DNA from: Gymnopilus junonius
Lineage: Eukaryota > Basidiomycota > Agaricomycetes > Agaricales > Galerinaceae
Direction of reading: 5' to 3'
Assembly: GCA_015501075.1 (NCBI GenBank)
Contig: JADNYJ010000817.1
Span: 1 to 12,502 of the forward strand
Length of the DNA stretch: 12,502 bases
This document shows positions 9,401 through 12,502 of this stretch, piece after piece. Made by a program: the position numbers and the translations under genes. Numbering within the stretch: the stretch's first letter is position 1; each line of letters opens with the position of its first letter. The notes under the pieces were generated by a model. It saw only the letters and a program-made list of their open reading frames with translations, had not been told where the DNA came from and did not search any database.

Positions 9401-10512
9401 GTCATTGAGACCTGCCTTCATAAGATGCTTGTTGATAGGGACGTGAAAGGGGCTGAAGAGTGAGTAGATGGTAATGCTTTCGCTGCATAGATTGATGCTG
9501 ATTAATGTCCAGATATACGAAGCGAACTATCTCAGACCTCCTCCAAAACAAAATCGATATGTCGCAGCTTGTGATAACTAAAGCCCTTGCAAAGGCTGGT
9601 GAGTGGCGTCCCTTGAGTATCTTGGTCTACTATAGCTCATTAATTATTTATAGACTACGTTGGGAAGCAAGCGCACGTTGAGTTGGCAGAGAGGATGAAA
9701 CAACGTGATGCAGGTGTGTCCAGTAGCATATGAATTCACTGTTTATGTTTCGCCTTCTAATTCTTGTTTTCTAGGTTCTGCTCCTGCACTAGGTGATCGT
9801 GTGGCATATGTTATTGTCAAAGGCATCAAAGGCGCCGCGGCGTATGAAAAGTCGGAAGATCCTCTATACGTTCTCGAAAACAGTATACCCATCGATACGA
9901 AATATTATCTGGAAAATCAGCTATCGAAGCCTCTCCTTCGTATCTTCGAGCCTATCTTGGGGGAGAAGTCTCAATCACTATGTAAGTGACCCTATATCTT
10001 GTAGGAGTTAATGATACTAAATCGTGATTCTTCGCTGTAGTGTCTGGGGACCATACGCGGACGATTCAAATAGCCACGCCAACTGTCGGCGGTCTTATGA
10101 AATTCGCTGTGAAGACTGTAACCTGTATGGGATGCAAAACGCCTTTACGAGGCAAAGAAATCAGTCAGTAAAAGCCTAGTCATCTGTTCTCCCCTTGCTG
10201 ATGTCTTGCAGGTGGTGCCGTCTGCAAGAACTGTAGGCCAAGAATTCAGGAGTTGTACCAGAAGCAAATCATATCGACTTCCGAGCTTCAAGTACGCTTT
10301 TCGCGGCTATGGACCCAATGCCAGCGTTGTCAAGGGTCCCTTCATCAGGTACGTCATCGCCCTTTTCCAATCGTCCCTACCTAAACGCTGTGAATCAGGA
10401 CGTGATTTGCACGAGTAAAGATTGTCCAATTTTCTACATGCGCAAAAAAGCCCAAAAAGATGTAGAAGACGCAAATACAGTTCTTGAGCGCTTTGATGTG
10501 GAGGAGTGGTGA
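6000..10512 (+). CDS. POL3: DNA polymerase delta catalytic subunit (family B), 24 exons, two 1-nt frameshifts and one broken splice acceptor
   Basis: Replicative polymerase with 3'-5' proofreading, acting with PCNA in the nucleus. Exons: 6000-6052, 6111-6259, 6327-6398, 6457-6533, 6590-6700, 6758-6900, 6956-7061, 7114-7211, 7265-7424, 7477-7719, 7773-8038, 8087-8273, 8324-8529, 8580-8731, 8799-8915, 8972-9095, 9149-9312, 9365-9459, 9513-9598, 9654-9713, 9775-9981, 10041-10163, 10212-10348, 10399-10512. The restored product is about 1083 residues, normal for the family. Exonuclease motifs: FDIEC (D295, E297), GYNISNFDF (D381), YCLKDAYLP. Polymerase motifs: A, DFASLYPS (D582); [18 protein letters not shown] (D736, D738); then [10 protein letters not shown]. 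The C-terminal CysA zinc site (C-x2-C...C-x2-C) and CysB site (C-x2-C...C-x4-C, which binds 4Fe-4S in known Pol delta) are complete. A basic AAKKRK near residue 30 may be a nuclear localisation signal. One base is missing at 7315-7317 (before FDIEC) and one at 8386-8390 (before motif A); intron 6 ends CACG where CACAG is expected (6953-6955). Confidence 0.96.
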
Positions 10513-10614
10513 TGGCTCCATGATTATATTTGTTACGTATTTAAATTATGACCTTGCATTTTTTCTTGTTTAGTCACTTTTCCACTTTGTAACAATAGCA
10601 CGACTTTCAGGTCA
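10513..10614. other. Short convergent 3' region between POL3 and the SET gene
   Basis: Stop codons of the plus-strand POL3 (10510-10512) and the minus-strand SET gene (10615-10617) are 102 bp apart. The gap is AT-rich and must hold both 3' ends, so the two transcripts probably overlap at their tails. Confidence 0.6.
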
Positions 10615-11373
10615 TCACTGGCTCTTCAGCTTTTGAGAAGAGTCCCTCTTCTCTGCCAATGCCAATATCCAAGGACTGATGTAACCCCGTTTATCAGCGA
10701 GCTCTTCTCTCAAGAGATATTTAGCGCCCTTGATAGTCCCGAGGCAAGTCTTCGGAACATGCCGATTAGCGCGTACAGGGAAAAGCTAGCTGGAATAGGA
10801 TACCTTTGCTCCGCATTCGCAACTAAAAGGTTGATCCATATCCCATTCAGTACTGGGATAGAAGTAAGTCACTATTATGCCGCGCATTTTGTCGTTAGTA
10901 TGGTTTCAAACTTCCTGAGAAGCTCCTTACATGTATCTCCTGGACTGACAGGTTTCAAAGCTCGGAGGTGCCATTTGGATCTATCAGGTGAAGATAGATC
11001 GAAAGCAACATTGGGCTCGCAGGAATGATTAACTGCACTTCGGGTATAAGGCTCTGAAACATCAACCCATGCGGGCAATTTTTGTAAAGACGCACTGTAA
11101 ACGAAATCGCTATTGAGTTCGATGTGGTCTTCCGGGCCAGCACCGCACTGGACGCTGGTGTATGCTTTCCGACTCGCTGTGAGGCCTTCAAGGACCGCTA
11201 AAACCTCGCCGCTTTTGAACGCCTTTCATCATAGCTAAGTCTGGGGTAAAATTGTAAAAAAAATACAACACTCTTACCTTGAAACTTTTCAACGAGGAAC
11301 TAAACTCTCCAGGAGCGAATTCCACGATGAGGTCTGGGTGAGTGGGCACGTATTTCTCCTGAGCAGGTTTCAT
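10615..11373 (-). CDS. Small stand-alone SET-domain protein (putative lysine methyltransferase), five exons, intact
   Basis: SET-domain proteins transfer methyl groups from S-adenosylmethionine to lysines. Exons: 11373-11278, 11222-11096, 11032-10931, 10871-10804, 10749-10615; all phases close to give 175 residues. The SET core is recognised from YTSVQCGAGPEDHIELNSDF, then INHSCEPNVAFDLSS (the NHSC motif that helps form the methyl-donor pocket), then WHLRALKPVSPGDTLTYFYP. A post-SET cysteine cluster C-E-C-G-A-K-T-C fits CxCx4C. The usual YDY around the catalytic Tyr reads YFY. Apart from the SET core there is no extra domain, so the substrate cannot be inferred. The first true ATG is at 11373; a CTTGCAG just upstream could be an acceptor for a further 5' exon, so the N terminus is the least certain part. 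Introns 1 and 4 end in AAG rather than CAG or TAG. It is convergent with POL3. Confidence 0.88.
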
Positions 11374-11855
11374 TTTCAGAGTCAGAAGTGCAGGCTGCAA
11401 GAAAGGCGGCCTGATATCGTTTCAAGTTTGTTTTACAGTGGGCTAAATGTCCCCTTCTACAGAAATTTCTGTGATTTAGATTTCAAATTCGGATGACCAT
11501 CCTCCTCTGCCCGTGATATCGGACTCCCTCCGGAATTGAAAACATGGAGAGCCGAGAGAACGTCAATGACCGTGAATCTGAATTTCCGGTAGAGTGTGGA
11601 GGCGCCGGCAGTGTACGTAGTCTACCTTCGTTCGTTAGATCAAGCCGGTAAAGACGTTACATTTAAGAGACACCGCTGATTCAAAGGAGAAAAGAGGGGC
11701 TTCAACAACAAAATAAGTTACATGCGACAGTGATCGTGGGGTGAAAAGCAAGATATTACAAAAAATAAGAACAAATTTTGCTTTCGCCTACTCTGGATCG
11801 ATGAAGGAAAAGAACGGCGTTCCTTGGAGTGTAGAATGTTACATCCTGACCTCCT
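11374..11855. other. Intergenic region upstream of the SET gene
   Basis: About 480 bp between two minus-strand genes. It should carry the SET gene promoter and 5' untranslated region and the 3' end of the 82-residue gene. I found no convincing coding exon on either strand; open frames are short and without recognisable motifs. Confidence 0.5.
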
Positions 11856-12223
11856 TCAGACCCATTTTGAAGCCGAAGGTAGACTCCCTTTAGCATCAGC
11901 ATTCTTAGCGGGACGAACTGCGGTGACCATGGCATCTTTAGGATGTCCATGAGGTATCAAGTCTCCTGTTGAGGCGTAGGGAATTCGACGATTAGGGCAT
12001 AAACTTCAGAGTCAGGCACTCACTGTGCTTTGGTTGATTCTCCTTGGAGGTCCGGAAAGCCCAAAGGAACATAACCGAGCCTCCCATGAGCATTGCGGTC
12101 TACATTATATCGACAGCAATAAGAACAGGCGAGTCGTCGGTGTGCTGCTGAATTACTCACGATTCTTTTGCCCTGCGGACTCATTATAGGGGGATAGCCT
12201 GTCTTCTCTGCAAATACAGCCAT
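11856..12223 (-). CDS. Small putative single-pass membrane protein, 82 residues, three exons
   Basis: Not recognised; function unknown. Exons 12223-12161, 12099-12024 and 11965-11856 are joined by canonical GT...AG introns of 61 and 58 nt, with phases that close exactly. The model starts MAVFAEKTGYPPIMSPQGKR. A hydrophobic stretch at about residues 22-36 (ITAMLMGGSVMFLWAF) reads as one membrane helix, with a short positively charged tail of RTSKENQPKH just after it. The C-terminal half is hydrophilic (LIPHGHPKDAMVTAVRPAK) and ends SASKWV. This layout is common in small mitochondrial inner-membrane or assembly proteins, but nothing here proves a location. The frame stays open upstream to 12367, so an earlier ATG or a 5' exon ending at GCTAG beside the ATG is possible. 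The support is splice signals and protein-like composition on both sides of two introns. Confidence 0.62.
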
Positions 12224-12502
12224 GCTAGCAATGATGGACGAACGTGGACGTTTGGTATCAAACTGTGTAACTGCTGAGACATGATTACGTTCATATTGAT
12301 TTGGGGATGGAGCATGCCCTAAATAACAGGGATCGTGATTTAGAATCATTCCCGTTTCAACTGCCATGCGTTGTAATCCCTCTCGTAAAGAGAATAGGAG
12401 ACATACCAGTGCATGTCCAAGTCAAGTCGCGTCGCGTCGCGAACTTTCAGGAGGGAAGCGCGACGCGTCTAAAATTAGATATCAGGTGACGAGACAGCTC
12501 GA
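12224..12502. other. Upstream region of the 82-residue gene, to window edge
   Basis: No exon can be assigned with confidence, although the minus strand stays open up to 12367. The last 80 bases are rich in CGCG elements and include a short tandem repeat. This may be a promoter shared with a gene beyond the window. Confidence 0.4.
12426..12440 (+). repeat. Three tandem GTCGC units
   Basis: GTCGC occurs three times head to tail and is followed by GA, giving overlapping TCGCGT, TCGCGT and TCGCGA hexamers. A separate ACGCGT lies at 12463-12468. This may be a small regulatory cluster or simply a short repeat. Confidence 0.55.

Noticed and set aside
6000..10512. POL3 as a decaying pseudogene or duplicate
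   Set aside because: Over 1000 conserved residues, all catalytic motifs, both cysteine sites and 22 of 23 intron boundaries are intact; only single missing bases interrupt it, and similar losses occur in unrelated neighbours.
1..12502. CRISPR array, prokaryotic operon, prophage or mobile element
   Set aside because: No spaced direct repeats, no terminal inverted repeats, no integrase or transposase; all genes carry spliceosomal introns.

Overview
This window looks like nuclear DNA of a filamentous basidiomycete, most likely a mushroom-forming agaricomycete. The evidence is genes cut by many very short introns (about 44-93 nt, GT...AG), short exons (one of 14 codons), close gene spacing and fungal-type housekeeping proteins. 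The species cannot be named from sequence alone. I see no transposon, CRISPR, rRNA or tRNA, and no prokaryotic or viral block.

Layout, left to right. A C2H2 zinc-finger protein lies on the minus strand (290-1648). A Vms1/ANKZF1-type peptidyl-tRNA hydrolase of ribosome quality control lies on the minus strand (2148-4313). These two are followed by a divergent promoter (4314-4600). Phosphomannomutase (4601-5683) and the catalytic subunit of DNA polymerase delta (6000-10512) are in tandem on the plus strand. A 175-residue SET-domain protein (10615-11373, minus) converges on the polymerase gene with about 100 bp between them. An 82-residue putative single-pass membrane protein (11856-12223, minus) closes the window. 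All six gene models were assembled by hand: exon phases were followed through every splice site and the resulting protein was compared with the known family.

The genes do not form one pathway. They cover transcription or DNA binding, ribosome quality control, GDP-mannose supply, replication and methylation, which is an ordinary eukaryotic gene neighbourhood. I did not find a new biological system.

The most useful result is about sequence quality. Three conserved genes each read perfectly except at isolated points where exactly one base is missing. There are five frameshifts and one destroyed splice acceptor, mostly in or beside short homopolymers. The phosphomannomutase, SET and 82-residue genes are clean. 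Restoring one base at each point makes all exon phases close, which points to uncorrected single-base deletions in the assembly rather than gene decay. Automated annotation would probably truncate or split the zinc-finger, VMS1 and POL3 genes.

A second point of interest is a run of WCGCGW hexamers (MluI cell-cycle-box-like) in the upstream region, first exon and first introns of the polymerase gene, with a second dense cluster at the right edge.
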